Of a DNA stretch of 64,000 nucleotides, positions 14,730 through 23,491 are shown in pieces (within the stretch, counting starts at the first letter, position 1; each line of letters starts with the position of its first letter). The notes below the pieces were generated by a model. The model ran no database searches. It worked only from the letters and a program-made list of their open reading frames with translations, and was not told the origin of the DNA. The position numbers were made by a program, and so were the translations under genes. Source of the DNA: Hymenobacter canadensis (lineage in GTDB: Bacteria > Bacteroidota > Bacteroidia > Cytophagales > Hymenobacteraceae); the NCBI RefSeq assembly GCF_027359925.1, contig NZ_CP114767.1, positions 186,001 to 250,000 of the forward strand, in the 5' to 3' direction.

Positions 14730-16929
14730 GCAGCAGCATGCCGCCGACTACGGCAGCGCGTGCCTGAAGATGATAGCCAAGCACTACGGCCGACCGTGTG
14801 CCGGCCTCAAGGTGGCCCTACCCGATAGAACCGGAACTAGCCAAGGCTCCCTGAACGACATCAGCAAGGCAGCAGAAGAGCTGGGGTTCCAGACGCTGGG
14901 CGCGAAGATGAGTTTTGCCAAGCTGGCCAAAGAAGCCACGCTCCCGTGCATAGCGCAGTGGCAGCAGCAGCACTTTGTGGTGGTCTATGGTTTCAGCAAG
15001 CCGCGCTTTCGCAACAAAGAGCACATCCGCACAAGCGTGCTCGTCGCCGACCCGGCCCTGGGCCTGGTAACGTACCCGTACGAAGAGTTTCTGGCCGGCT
15101 GGCTGGTGGAGCGGCCCGCTGGCGTGAGCCAGGGCAATGTGCTGCTGCTGGAGCCCACGCCCGCTCTCTACCTGGACAAAGAATTCGACCCCGAACAGAA
15201 AGTAGGCCTCAAGCAAGCCTTTGCCTACCTGCTCAAATACAAGCCGCTGCTCGTGCAGCTGCTGCTAGGCGTGTTTATAGCCTGTGGCTTCCAGTTGATC
15301 CTGCCGTTTCTGGCGCAATCAGTGGTCGATGTAGGAGTTAACACGCATAATATCAGCTTTGTGTACCTGATTCTGATAGCGCAGGTCACGCTGTTTATCA
15401 GTCAGAACGTCGTTGATTTCATTCGGGGCTGGATTATTCTGCACATCAGCTCCCGTATCAATGTGCTCATTCTATCCAGCTTTCTATCCAAGCTGTTGCG
15501 CCTGCCGGTTTCCTTCTTTGACGTTCGCCAAATGGGCGACATCATGCAGCGGTTTCATGACCACGAGCGGATTGAAGTGTTCCTGACCAACACTCCACAA
15601 GCTACGCTGTTTGCCGCCCTCAACATCTTGGTATTTGGGGCCGTGCTGTGTATATACGACACGACTATATTCTTTGTCTTTTTAATTGGCACTATAGCTT
15701 ACGTGGTATGGGCGATTGTTTTTCTGAAACGTCGCCGGGAAATTGATGCTTTGCGCTTTAAGGCCCAGTCGCGTAATCAAGGCGCTATTATTCAGCTTGT
15801 GCAGGGGATAAAAGAAATAAAGCTTGCCAATTCTGAAAGACAGAAACGCTGGGAGTGGGAGAAGATCCAGGCCTCATTATTCAAGATAAATTACGAAGGC
15901 CTTGCGGCCGTGCAGTATCAGAAGGCCGGAGCAGTGTTTATCAATGAAGGCAAGAACATCCTGATTACCTTCTTGGCAGCCAAAGCAGTTATCAATGGCC
16001 ACATCACGCTGGGCGCGATGCTGACCGTGCAATACATTCTAGGTCAACTTAATAAGCCCGTTGAGCAGATTATCCTGTTCACCCAGACCTGGCAAGACGC
16101 GCAGATCAGCCTGGAGCGACTGGATGAAATTCATGCGTTGGAGGACGAGGAAACTGCCCCCGAGCTAAGCCTGCAGATGCTGCCGGCCGACCGCTCGGTC
16201 AGTCTGAAGGATGTGGACTTTGCCTATCCTGGCTCTGAGGCACGCCTGGTGCTTTGTGGCCTTAGCCTGCATATTCCGGCAGGCAAAACCACTGCCATAG
16301 TAGGGGCCAGCGGGAGTGGTAAAACCACTCTGCTTAAGCTATTGCTCAAGTTTTATGAGCCCATACACGGTAAGATTCAGGCCGGACACATTAATCTGAG
16401 CCAGATCAGCCAGGAAGCCTGGCGCAGAGAGTGTGGCGTGGTAACCCAGGAGGGCTTTGTGTTTTCCGATACCATTGCTCGCAATATTGCTGTAGGCGAG
16501 GAGCAGCCCAATATCGATCGGCTGTTGCACGCGGTACACATTGCCAACATTGCGGAATATATGGAGTCGTTGCCGCTGGGGCTCAACACCCGAATCGGGA
16601 ACGATGGCAGCGGCATGAGCCAGGGGCAGCGGCAGCGGCTGCTTATTGCGCGGGCCGTGTACAAGGACCCGGCCTACCTGTTTCTGGACGAGGCCACGAA
16701 TGCCCTGGACACGGAAAATGAGAGTGCTATCCTGCGGAATCTGGAAGAATTCATGCGGGGCCGGACGGTGGTGGTGGTGGCGCACCGGCTCAGCACCGTT
16801 AGAAATGCGGACAATATCGTTGTGATGAATCAGGGTATTATCACGGAGCAGGGAACCCACGACGAATTGATCAGGCGGCGAGGCTATTACTTCTCCCTGG
16901 TAAAAAACCAGCTGGAGCTGGAGGCGTAG
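14713..16929 (+). CDS. C39-type peptidase-domain ABC exporter, catalytic Cys missing
   Basis: The 738-residue protein has an N-terminal C39-like domain (about 1-140), a transmembrane domain (about 160-440) and a nucleotide-binding domain: Walker A GASGSGKT at 531-538, VTQEGFVF, signature MSQGQRQR, YLFLDEATNALD and HRLST. In active C39 domains the block is DCGxACL; here it is DYGSACL, with Tyr13 in place of the catalytic Cys. His87 (QQHFVVVYG) and Asp113 (VADPALG) remain. The domain probably binds but does not cut its substrate. The ATG at 14713 opens the C39 block. The HlyD partner follows 2 bases later. Confidence 0.88.
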   Translation: MFPFYKQQHAADYGSACLKMIAKHYGRPCAGLKVALPDRTGTSQGSLNDISKAAEELGFQTLGAKMSFAKLAKEATLPCIAQWQQQHFVVVYGFSKPRFRNKEHIRTSVLVADPALGLVTYPYEEFLAGWLVERPAGVSQGNVLLLEPTPALYLDKEFDPEQKVGLKQAFAYLLKYKPLLVQLLLGVFIACGFQLILPFLAQSVVDVGVNTHNISFVYLILIAQVTLFISQNVVDFIRGWIILHISSRINVLILSSFLSKLLRLPVSFFDVRQMGDIMQRFHDHERIEVFLTNTPQATLFAALNILVFGAVLCIYDTTIFFVFLIGTIAYVVWAIVFLKRRREIDALRFKAQSRNQGAIIQLVQGIKEIKLANSERQKRWEWEKIQASLFKINYEGLAAVQYQKAGAVFINEGKNILITFLAAKAVINGHITLGAMLTVQYILGQLNKPVEQIILFTQTWQDAQISLERLDEIHALEDEETAPELSLQMLPADRSVSLKDVDFAYPGSEARLVLCGLSLHIPAGKTTAIVGASGSGKTTLLKLLLKFYEPIHGKIQAGHINLSQISQEAWRRECGVVTQEGFVFSDTIARNIAVGEEQPNIDRLLHAVHIANIAEYMESLPLGLNTRIGNDGSGMSQGQRQRLLIARAVYKDPAYLFLDEATNALDTENESAILRNLEEFMRGRTVVVVAHRLSTVRNADNIVVMNQGIITEQGTHDELIRRRGYYFSLVKNQLELEA

Positions 16930-16931
16930 CG

Positions 16932-18239
16932 GTGAAATTCTTTTTTTCAACGCAGGACAAATACCAGCAGCCCAAGATGGAAATAGTGCACAGCGAAGAG
17001 TTAGAGGAAATAGTTTCAAACGAGCCTCATTGGTTTATCCGATTAGGCACAGCCTTGTTTCTGGCTCTGCTGGCTGTTTTGGTGCTGCTGAGCTGGGTGG
17101 TAAAGTATCCGGTGATGGTGCGGTGCGCGTTTTCGCTAACCTCCAGCAGCGCACCCATCCCGGTAGTAAGCAAGGGCGACAGCCGTATCACCAGGCTGCT
17201 GGTAAAAGACAACCAGCAAGTGGTGCAGGGCCAGCCGCTGGCTTATCTGGAAAGTACGGCTGACAACAGCCAAGTCATGGCCTTGGCTGCGTACCTGGAT
17301 ACATTGCATCAGAACAGCTACTACTCTCTGCGAAGTCGCGCTTACTTCCCGGAGAAGCTCGGCGAGCTACAGGCCAAGTATCAGGTATTTGCGCAAGCCT
17401 ACACCCAGTTCAGCAGCAAGAGCAGCCGGTTGTTCTTTCGGCGGAAGAAAACCATGTTTCTCTCTGAACTTGCTAACCTGCAGCAAATTGGGCGAAACCT
17501 GGGGCAGCAGCAGGAGCTTTATTCCAAAGATCTGCAGCTAATGCAAGCCGATGTGCAGATGCAGCGGAACCTGGCCCGGCAGGGAGTAATTGCTTCCTCC
17601 GAGCTTCGGCGCGAAGAGAGCAAGGAGCTGGCCAAGCAGTTTCCGCTCAAGCAAGTACAGGCAGCGGTGCTGGCCAATGTAGCGGCTCAGCAGATGAAGC
17701 AGCAGGAGCTACTGGCACTGGACAAGCTTATTGCCGACCAGAACGATAACTATATGCAAGCTGTCAATGCCTTGCGTAGTGCAATCGACGCATGGAAAAG
17801 CCGCTATGTGCTGACGGCTCCCATGACGGGTGCGGTCCATTTCTCACGCTTCGTGGAGTTCAACCAGGTTGTACGCACGAACGAGGAGGTGTTTTACATG
17901 AATGCCGCGCCAGCCACTTACTACGGGGCCATGCGGGTGCCCCAGCAAAATCTGGGGAAAGTACAGGTTGGACAACAGGTCTTGATTCGTCTGGATGGCT
18001 ATCCTTTCAGTGAGTATGGCATGCTGAGAGGCAAGGTTGCTTCCATATCTTCTATTCCGGCCGCCGATAACACCTTCATGGCGCGGGTATCTTTGCCGCA
18101 GGGCTTGGTGACCACCTACGGCCGCAACATTGCCTTTCGCAGCCACATAAGTGCTCAGGCTGACATCGTCACCGAGGATATCAGCTTGCTGGCGCGAATC
18201 TTCTACCGGCTACGCTCGGGTCTGGACAATCCGGACTAA
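16932..18239 (+). CDS. HlyD family periplasmic adaptor of the exporter
   Basis: The 435-residue protein has one membrane helix near residues 36-57 (LGTALFLALLAVLVLLSW), a lipoyl/barrel half VVSKGDSRITRLLVKDNQQV, a long alpha-hairpin rich in Gln and Leu (about 110-270), and a C-terminal beta-barrel part (VQVGQQVLIRLDGYP). This is the membrane-fusion protein that links an ABC exporter to an outer-membrane channel. No TolC-like gene or substrate gene is adjacent. The start is a GTG 2 bases after the exporter stop; an ATG at 16977 (MEIVHSEELEE) is an alternative. Confidence 0.87.
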   Translation: MKFFFSTQDKYQQPKMEIVHSEELEEIVSNEPHWFIRLGTALFLALLAVLVLLSWVVKYPVMVRCAFSLTSSSAPIPVVSKGDSRITRLLVKDNQQVVQGQPLAYLESTADNSQVMALAAYLDTLHQNSYYSLRSRAYFPEKLGELQAKYQVFAQAYTQFSSKSSRLFFRRKKTMFLSELANLQQIGRNLGQQQELYSKDLQLMQADVQMQRNLARQGVIASSELRREESKELAKQFPLKQVQAAVLANVAAQQMKQQELLALDKLIADQNDNYMQAVNALRSAIDAWKSRYVLTAPMTGAVHFSRFVEFNQVVRTNEEVFYMNAAPATYYGAMRVPQQNLGKVQVGQQVLIRLDGYPFSEYGMLRGKVASISSIPAADNTFMARVSLPQGLVTTYGRNIAFRSHISAQADIVTEDISLLARIFYRLRSGLDNPD

Positions 18240-18345
18240 GGCGCCCAAGCAGCGTAGTGGTTGTTTGATGCTCGTTACCATGTGTCGAGGGCGCACTGCG
18301 GCGAGAGGGTGGTCTGTTTGCCAAGCAAATGCCTTGAAACGAACT

Positions 18346-18387
18346 ATGCCCCTGGCTAAGCGCACTACTGCGGTTAGCCAGGGGCAT
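18346..18387. terminator. Hairpin between convergent genes
   Basis: ATGCCCCTGGCTAA and TTAGCCAGGGGCAT form a perfect 14-bp stem with a 14-base loop, between the HlyD stop at 18239 and the convergent gene ending at 18409. The T run is weak. Confidence 0.65.
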
Positions 18388-18408
18388 CGTATGCTTGCCA
18401 GATTATTG

Positions 18409-19665
18409 CTATTTCAGGGAAAGCAGGTAGCCAATTGTGAAGTTGGCATCCCAGTCGAACACGAACTGCTGGCAGCCGGTGGCTTCGCGCACGGCCTTGT
18501 ATATGTTCACGCCCGCCTTGGTTTTGGCTTTTTCCAGCTGCTTATAAGCTTCCGGCGCATTCAGCACCGTGTAGCGCTCCTGGCCTTTGCGCAGCGGCTT
18601 GGCCAGCTCATACGGCACCCCGCCGATGATAAAGCAGGTGGTGCGCAGGGCATCCGGCACCTGGGCGGCTTTGGCCAGCAGCTCGGCGGCAACTTTGCCA
18701 TCATCCATGCCCGACTCGTAGTATTTCGAGCCTGTGGCTTCCACGGACTGGGGCGTGCCGTTCTGCAGCCAAGAAATCTTGGTGTTGCCGGAGCCGATGT
18801 CCAGTACAAAGCCTCGGGTAGCATAGGCCGGCGGTAAGGTCGCGCGTAGTGCCAGTTGGCCTTCCTGCTCTGGCGTCACGGTGTTTACCACGTAGTTCAG
18901 CTCCTTGAGGCCGCGAATAATCTTCTGCGTCACCTCGGCTTTCTGGGCTCCCGAGCTCACCATGAAATAGATGCTGTTGCCGGGTACGCCATATTCCAGC
19001 ATCTGGCCGATGTAGGCTTTGAGGCCTTTGCGCACATCGTCGCTGGTGGCCAGGTTTTCCATGACCAGGCTGTAGCCGAAGTCGGCGCGCTCCAGCTTCC
19101 AGTTGCGCTGGGCATCCATGCGCACGATAAATGAGTTGAAGCCGCTGGCCCCAAGCTCTACTACGCCCCGGAGCTTGCCATTGACAGGCTCGGCCGCACG
19201 ATACGTAAACGCCGGCGTAACCGGGGAAGCAGCAGCAACCGGTGCTGCTGCCGGGGCCGGGGCTAGGGCGGGGGTGGGCGCTGCAGCTACTGGTGCCGGG
19301 GTGGTGGTAGCTGCGGCTGTGATAGTTGGGGCCGCCGGGGCGGCATCGGTGCGGCGCACAGGCATGCTGGCCACAATTTCGCCGCTCATCGTTACGATGT
19401 CGCCCTCCTTGAGGGCTATCTTCCGGCCATCCGGATACTCAATAATGCCGCTTTTGTAGTTGATTTTGATGCTGCCCGGCAGCATTACGTTTTTGGTAAG
19501 CGCAATGATTTTATCATCCTTGCGCAATACCACTTCATGGTCCTGCACTATGAAGTGCTGGGCTTTGGCCGGGGCTGCGGCCGTAGCGGTCGTTGACTGA
19601 GCCAATAATGCTGCAGGTGTCGAAAGCAGCATCATGAGTGAGAGAGAGAGTACGTGTCGAAGCAT
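18409..19665 (-). CDS. Exported DUF6799 protein fused to an actin-fold (Ppx/GppA-like) domain
   Basis: The 418-residue protein has a signal peptide (MLRHVLSLSLMMLLSTPAAL), a DUF6799-like region (about 35-95: VVLRKDDKIIALTKNVMLPG, then KSGIIEYPDGRKIALKEGD), an Ala/Pro/Thr-rich linker (about 105-165), and a C-terminal domain of about 240 residues. That domain shows two actin-type phosphate loops, VVELGASGFNSFIVRMD and FVLDIGSGNTKISW, as in exopolyphosphatase/GppA proteins. Ppx/GppA enzymes are normally cytoplasmic, so an exported version is unusual. The usual Asp of the first loop is Glu, so activity is uncertain. The next gene upstream encodes a second DUF6799 protein. Confidence 0.75.
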   Translation of the reverse strand: MLRHVLSLSLMMLLSTPAALLAQSTTATAAAPAKAQHFIVQDHEVVLRKDDKIIALTKNVMLPGSIKINYKSGIIEYPDGRKIALKEGDIVTMSGEIVASMPVRRTDAAPAAPTITAAATTTPAPVAAAPTPALAPAPAAAPVAAASPVTPAFTYRAAEPVNGKLRGVVELGASGFNSFIVRMDAQRNWKLERADFGYSLVMENLATSDDVRKGLKAYIGQMLEYGVPGNSIYFMVSSGAQKAEVTQKIIRGLKELNYVVNTVTPEQEGQLALRATLPPAYATRGFVLDIGSGNTKISWLQNGTPQSVEATGSKYYESGMDDGKVAAELLAKAAQVPDALRTTCFIIGGVPYELAKPLRKGQERYTVLNAPEAYKQLEKAKTKAGVNIYKAVREATGCQQFVFDWDANFTIGYLLSLK

Positions 19666-19880
19666 ATAGAGGAAGCAGACCATGAGTTGATAGCACAATG
19701 TCACAAGAATAGTGCATTGAAACATAATGATTCTATAATTTTTAGCTGGATGGGCCTGTTTTCTGGTCGAACAACATCAAATATGCTTCCAGCTGAGGCC
19801 GCTCAGACGCAACAACCACGCCTAGCCGAAGCCGGGCGTGGTTGCGAAGAAGGGAACCGGCGGTGAACTGGTGGCGGCTA

Positions 19881-20471
19881 CTAGCGGCCAATCTGGGCGT
19901 CAAGAGCCTGTAGCTGCTGATTGAGGCTGTTGATGGCTGTCTGGTTGGCCGGGTTGGGCGTCATCAGGCTGATTTTCTCGGTGAGGAGTTGCACTTTGCG
20001 GGTCAGCAGCGACGTCAGGTCGTTGGGGGTGCCGATGGCCGTGACGCTGGTGGTGGTGGGGGCGGTAGGAGCGGCGCCTTTCTGCACATAAGTGGTGTAC
20101 TGTGAATCGGTGGGCACCGAATTGTCGCCGCGGGCGGCGGCGGCACTGGCGGGCGTGGCAAATACGATGTCGCCGGCGGTGGTCACGTAGTCGCCTTCGC
20201 CGAGCGTGGTTTTCTTGCCCGTCGGAAACTCCACAATGCCGCTCTTATAATTTACCTTCGTGCCGTTGGGGAGTACCACGTTTTTGGTGAGCGGCGTCAG
20301 GCGGGTGCCCTGCCGAAGCATCACCTCGGCATTCTGCATCACATACTGGTCGGAGCGGGCAGGGACGGTAGCACCGGCAGTTTTCGGCGCGGTTTTCGTT
20401 TGGGCGGTGCCACAATACGGTGCCGCTACCATCAATACGGCCGTAACGGCCAGGAAAGCAAGGTTTTTCAT
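19881..20471 (-). CDS. Exported DUF6799 protein
   Basis: The 196-residue protein has a signal peptide (MKNLAFLAVTAVLMVAAPYC) followed by one DUF6799-like region: YVMQNAEVMLRQGTRLTPLT, then KVNYKSGIVEFPTGKKTTLGEGDYV. It is closely similar to the N-terminal part of the gene at 18409, so the two probably share an origin by duplication. The C-terminus (about 150-196) is a Leu/Gln heptad-like helix that could form a coiled coil. The function of the domain is unknown. A hairpin (19813-19844) without a T run lies downstream. Confidence 0.72.
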   Translation of the reverse strand: MKNLAFLAVTAVLMVAAPYCGTAQTKTAPKTAGATVPARSDQYVMQNAEVMLRQGTRLTPLTKNVVLPNGTKVNYKSGIVEFPTGKKTTLGEGDYVTTAGDIVFATPASAAAARGDNSVPTDSQYTTYVQKGAAPTAPTTTSVTAIGTPNDLTSLLTRKVQLLTEKISLMTPNPANQTAINSLNQQLQALDAQIGR

Positions 20472-20580
20472 TCGATAAAGTGCTTAGGATGAGAGGAGGT
20501 TTCTGCTTACGGAAGCCTGCCTGAAAAGGCCGGAAGGTCCGGCTCGAGAAAAATAAAAAAATAATCGAGGGGAACAAATG

Positions 20581-20611
20581 TTGCTACATAAAATGTATGT
20601 ACATATATTTG
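20581..20611 (+). promoter_or_regulatory. Promoter and overlapping operator of the marR-yceI genes
   Basis: TTG at 20581-20583 lies 20 bases before TATATTTG (20604-20611). Overlapping it is an 18-base near-perfect palindrome, 20592-20609, centred on ATGTACAT, with one mismatched pair. MarR proteins bind such palindromes, and the position over the -7 box fits autorepression. The binding itself is inferred. Confidence 0.68.
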
Positions 20612-20633
20612 TGACATCATTTCCCCGCAGCGC

Positions 20634-21092
20634 ATGTCGGCCATGAAAATTGAGGACGAAATCAAGCAGACTGTTTTCCGCGACGCCCACCAGAAAGCCC
20701 AGATCAACGTGATATTCACGGCTGGCTGGCTGGGGCAGCGGCAGGCCGCGGCTTTCAAATCCTTTGGTATCACGCTGCCTCAGTTCAACATTCTGCGCAT
20801 CCTGCGCGGCCAGCACCCCAAGCCGGCCACCGTGAATCTGCTGATTGAGCGGATGCTGGACAAAACCAGCAATGCCTCGCGCATCGTTGACAAGCTGGAA
20901 AGCAAAGCCCTCGTGACGCGCACCGTGTGCCCCAGCAACCGCCGCGCCGTTGATATCTGCATTACGGATGCCGGCCTGGAGTTGCTGCAGCGCATGGACC
21001 TGGTGATGCAGGAGCAACCCATCGGCATGCATAATCTTACCGAAGACGAAGCCGCTCAGCTGAGCGCGTTGCTTGATAAAATCCGGGATTAA
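20634..21092 (+). CDS. MarR family transcriptional regulator
   Basis: The 152-residue protein has the winged-helix MarR layout: dimer helices at both ends, a recognition region (TLPQFNILRILRGQ, then NLLIERMLDKTSNASRIVDK) and a wing (KALVTRTVCPSNRRAVDICI) with the conserved Asp-Arg-like wing tip changed to NRRAVD. A second ATG at 20643 is possible (MKIEDEI). The gene is 51 bases upstream of yceI, an arrangement common in Bacteroidota, and a palindrome overlaps its promoter. It probably represses itself and yceI until a small ligand is sensed; the ligand is unknown. Confidence 0.88.
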   Translation: MSAMKIEDEIKQTVFRDAHQKAQINVIFTAGWLGQRQAAAFKSFGITLPQFNILRILRGQHPKPATVNLLIERMLDKTSNASRIVDKLESKALVTRTVCPSNRRAVDICITDAGLELLQRMDLVMQEQPIGMHNLTEDEAAQLSALLDKIRD

Positions 21093-21143
21093 ACGGCCCG
21101 TTCCTTTCGCTTACTAACCACACCTTTTCTTTTTTTCAACATC

Positions 21144-21791
21144 ATGAAAAAGCTCCTTTTGCCCGCTCTTATTGCTGTTTCGCTGCTGGCTGCCCCGGCC
21201 TACGCCGGCAACCCTGCCACGGCCGCTGCCGCTGCCCGCACCAGCAAAGCTGCCGATAAGTCGTATAAGCTGCAGCCGCAGCTGAGCACGCTGGGCTGGG
21301 TAGGTAAAAAAGTAACCGGCCAGCACAACGGCAACATCCAGTTCAAGGATGGCAACGTGCTGGTACGCGGCACCCAAATTGTAGGTGGCACGTTCACGGT
21401 CGACATGAACTCGCTGAAAGTGGAGGACATCAAGGAAGCCGAATACAACGGCAAGCTGGTGGGCCACCTGCGTTCCGAAGACTTCTTCAGCATCGAGAAG
21501 AACCCAACCTCGACGTTCAAAATCACGAAAGTAGCCCCGCTGAAAGCTGACGCGGCCGGCAACAACGCCACCATCACCGGCGACCTGACCATCAAAGGCA
21601 TCACCCAGAGCATCAGCTTCCCGGCTAAAACGGGCGTGAAAGGCGGCGTAGCTTCGGCCACCGGCACGGCTACCATCGACCGCACCAAGTTCGACATCAA
21701 GTACGGCTCCAAGTCGTTCTTCGAAAGCATCGGCGACAAGGCCATCATGGATGACTTCACGATGAGCTTCAACGTTATTGCCAAGCAATAA
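21144..21791 (+). CDS. YceI family protein
   Basis: The 215-residue protein has a signal peptide (MKKLLLPALIAVSLLAAPAY) followed by a YceI lipocalin-like barrel of about 170 residues: LSTLGWVGKKVTGQHNGNIQ, then FTVDMNSLKVEDIK, LRSEDFFSIEKNPTSTF and KFDIKYGSKSFF. YceI proteins bind isoprenoid or other lipid chains in the periplasm and often respond to stress. It follows the MarR gene in the same direction and ends at a strong terminator, so the two are probably one operon. Confidence 0.92.
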   Translation: MKKLLLPALIAVSLLAAPAYAGNPATAAAAARTSKAADKSYKLQPQLSTLGWVGKKVTGQHNGNIQFKDGNVLVRGTQIVGGTFTVDMNSLKVEDIKEAEYNGKLVGHLRSEDFFSIEKNPTSTFKITKVAPLKADAAGNNATITGDLTIKGITQSISFPAKTGVKGGVASATGTATIDRTKFDIKYGSKSFFESIGDKAIMDDFTMSFNVIAKQ

Positions 21792-21836
21792 TCCTGCTAG
21801 TGAAATGCCGTTGAATGGATGATTCGGCATTACGTT

Positions 21837-21873
21837 AAAAAGCCCCTCTGGCTATTGCCAGAGGGGCTTTTTT
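21837..21873 (+). terminator. Terminator of the marR-yceI operon
   Basis: AAAAAGCCCCTCTGGC pairs with GCCAGAGGGGCTTTTTT around a 4-base loop; the A and T runs would serve both strands. Confidence 0.88.
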
Positions 21874-21890
21874 GTGTGCGTGGCGGCTGG

Positions 21891-22670
21891 CTAGCGCGCC
21901 GGTACCAAATGGGTGTTGAACTCGATAAGCTGTTGCCGAAGCTGGGCCTGCACTCGGGGTTGCGGGTGCCGCTGTGGCCCGGCGGCCAGGTTGCGCAGAT
22001 CGTAGCTCAGCCACTGCTGGGCGTCCTCGGAATCAAACTCCAGATCGTGGTCGGTGTCCTGGCGAAGCAGCACTAGCAGCGTGGGGGCCTGGGGCAGCAC
22101 CAGTAGCTTGGCTACCTGAGTGCCGGCAGGCGCTGGTAGCTGCCGGAGGTTGCGGCCGTCGCGGTCGGCTACGTAGAGGGCGCTGGCGTCGGAGGTGGTC
22201 AGCTCCCCGTCGCGGTTGAAATCCTGGGTGACCAGGGTGCAGAACAGGAAGGGGTAGCGGGCAGCCGGCTGCGCCGACGAGTTAACTTCTGTAATCAGGA
22301 AACGGCCGTGCGGCAGCAGCAAATGCGTGGTCTGGTCGGGCTGGTGCGTGAACAGCAGATTGAAGACCTGTCCCTGACTGCCGTAGCTGCTGCTACTCTC
22401 GACTGAGAGTGAAATCTTGTCGCGCAGATTCCGTCCGCCGTTTTTCATGCCCACTTCCACAGGCTGGTAATAGTAGGCGGAGCTATCCACAAAAACCGGT
22501 TCGCCGAGCACCACGCGGTACTGCTGGGCGGCTTTGCGCACGGCGGCCGTATCGGGGGCAGCTTTGGCCACTGTGCCGGTAGTGGCCGGGCGCCCAGCCG
22601 GGCCGTCGGACGAGCAGGAGGGGAGGGCACTGAGCAGCAGCAGGGCCGGCAGGTAGCGGAATAGGGGCAT
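21891..22670 (-). CDS. Putative lipoprotein, unknown function
   Basis: The 259-residue protein starts with MPLFRYLPALLLLSALPSC, a lipoprotein signal with Cys19, followed by a Gly/Ala/Thr-rich linker. The rest looks like a beta-rich, possibly propeller-like body: VFVDSSAYYYQPVEVG, TQDFNRDGELTTSDASALYV and DTDHDLEFDSEDAQQWLSY. The two Asp-rich stretches (DFNRDGELTTSD, DTDHDLEFDSED) look like calcium-binding dockerin/EF-like loops, which is an observation rather than a family match. The ATG at 22670 is chosen; the longer frame begins at a TTG. Confidence 0.65.
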   Translation of the reverse strand: MPLFRYLPALLLLSALPSCSSDGPAGRPATTGTVAKAAPDTAAVRKAAQQYRVVLGEPVFVDSSAYYYQPVEVGMKNGGRNLRDKISLSVESSSSYGSQGQVFNLLFTHQPDQTTHLLLPHGRFLITEVNSSAQPAARYPFLFCTLVTQDFNRDGELTTSDASALYVADRDGRNLRQLPAPAGTQVAKLLVLPQAPTLLVLLRQDTDHDLEFDSEDAQQWLSYDLRNLAAGPQRHPQPRVQAQLRQQLIEFNTHLVPAR

Positions 22671-22718
22671 AGCGCGGATATTTTCCGGCAAGTAACTGGT
22701 TATTCCGATACTGCCAAC

Positions 22719-23276
22719 TTACTCCGGCAGCACCAGCTCGCGGGGTAGCTCAAACTTGAGGCTGCGGCTTTTGGCGCGGGCGTGGAGCTGCTGCAGAAAC
22801 TCGTCGATTTCGGCCTTGTACTCCAGCCACAGGTCTTCATGCAGGTTGTTGAGCACCAGCTGGGCCGTGCGGGCCGCCAGCCGGGCCGTGCCGGTATAAA
22901 AGCCGGCGTACATGCTCTCGAACTGCCCGGTGTAGTTGTCGAAGATGTGGCGCAGGGTGTACAGGTTCAGGTCCACTTCCAGGCGTTTGTCTTTGGTGAT
23001 GCGGCGGGCGCGGGCCACTTCCTTGGTGGCTTTGCCCAGGGCTTTGGTGAGGCTGCGGTTGAGCAGGCGGCCGGTAGCGCCCACCGCAAACAGCTCATGA
23101 ATCTGGTCGGAGGCCTGCTCGAACACGGTTTCGGTGGTTATGTCGGGCAGTAGCTCGTAGCAGAGCGTGTCGTAGAGCTCGGCGTCGCGGCGGGCGGCGC
23201 GCAGCAGCAGGGCCTCCTTTTCCTTGTCGGACAGCTTCTTGAGGGCGCGCTTGAATTCGGCGGACGGAACGGGCAT
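22719..23276 (-). CDS. Conserved helical protein, unknown function
   Basis: The 185-residue protein is soluble and mostly helical. It begins with KRALKKLSDKEKEALLLRAA, continues through a basic stretch (ARRITKDKRLEVDLNLYTLR) and ends in LKFELPRELVLPE. There is no signal peptide or membrane segment. The helical start with paired Lys/Glu resembles small Bacteroidota proteins of the DUF6155 kind, but I cannot confirm that assignment. It sits alone, upstream of the divergent clpS gene. Confidence 0.62.
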   Translation of the reverse strand: MPVPSAEFKRALKKLSDKEKEALLLRAARRDAELYDTLCYELLPDITTETVFEQASDQIHELFAVGATGRLLNRSLTKALGKATKEVARARRITKDKRLEVDLNLYTLRHIFDNYTGQFESMYAGFYTGTARLAARTAQLVLNNLHEDLWLEYKAEIDEFLQQLHARAKSRSLKFELPRELVLPE

Positions 23277-23491
23277 GGCAGTTGGAGAGGCGGAAACAGG
23301 CTAATCAGCCGGAAAATTACGGCGGATTTCCCGGAGCCTCCGCCATGCCCGGGCTGCCGCCCGAGTCCCTGCGGTAGCAGACCTTTATTCCGGTAAAATG
23401 CGGAAACGATTCAACCCCTGAATAGGTTATAGCAGGCCGGGTGACGTGTCCGCAGTCCGGTTATCTGCCCGTTTTTCCGTATTTTTGCGCC

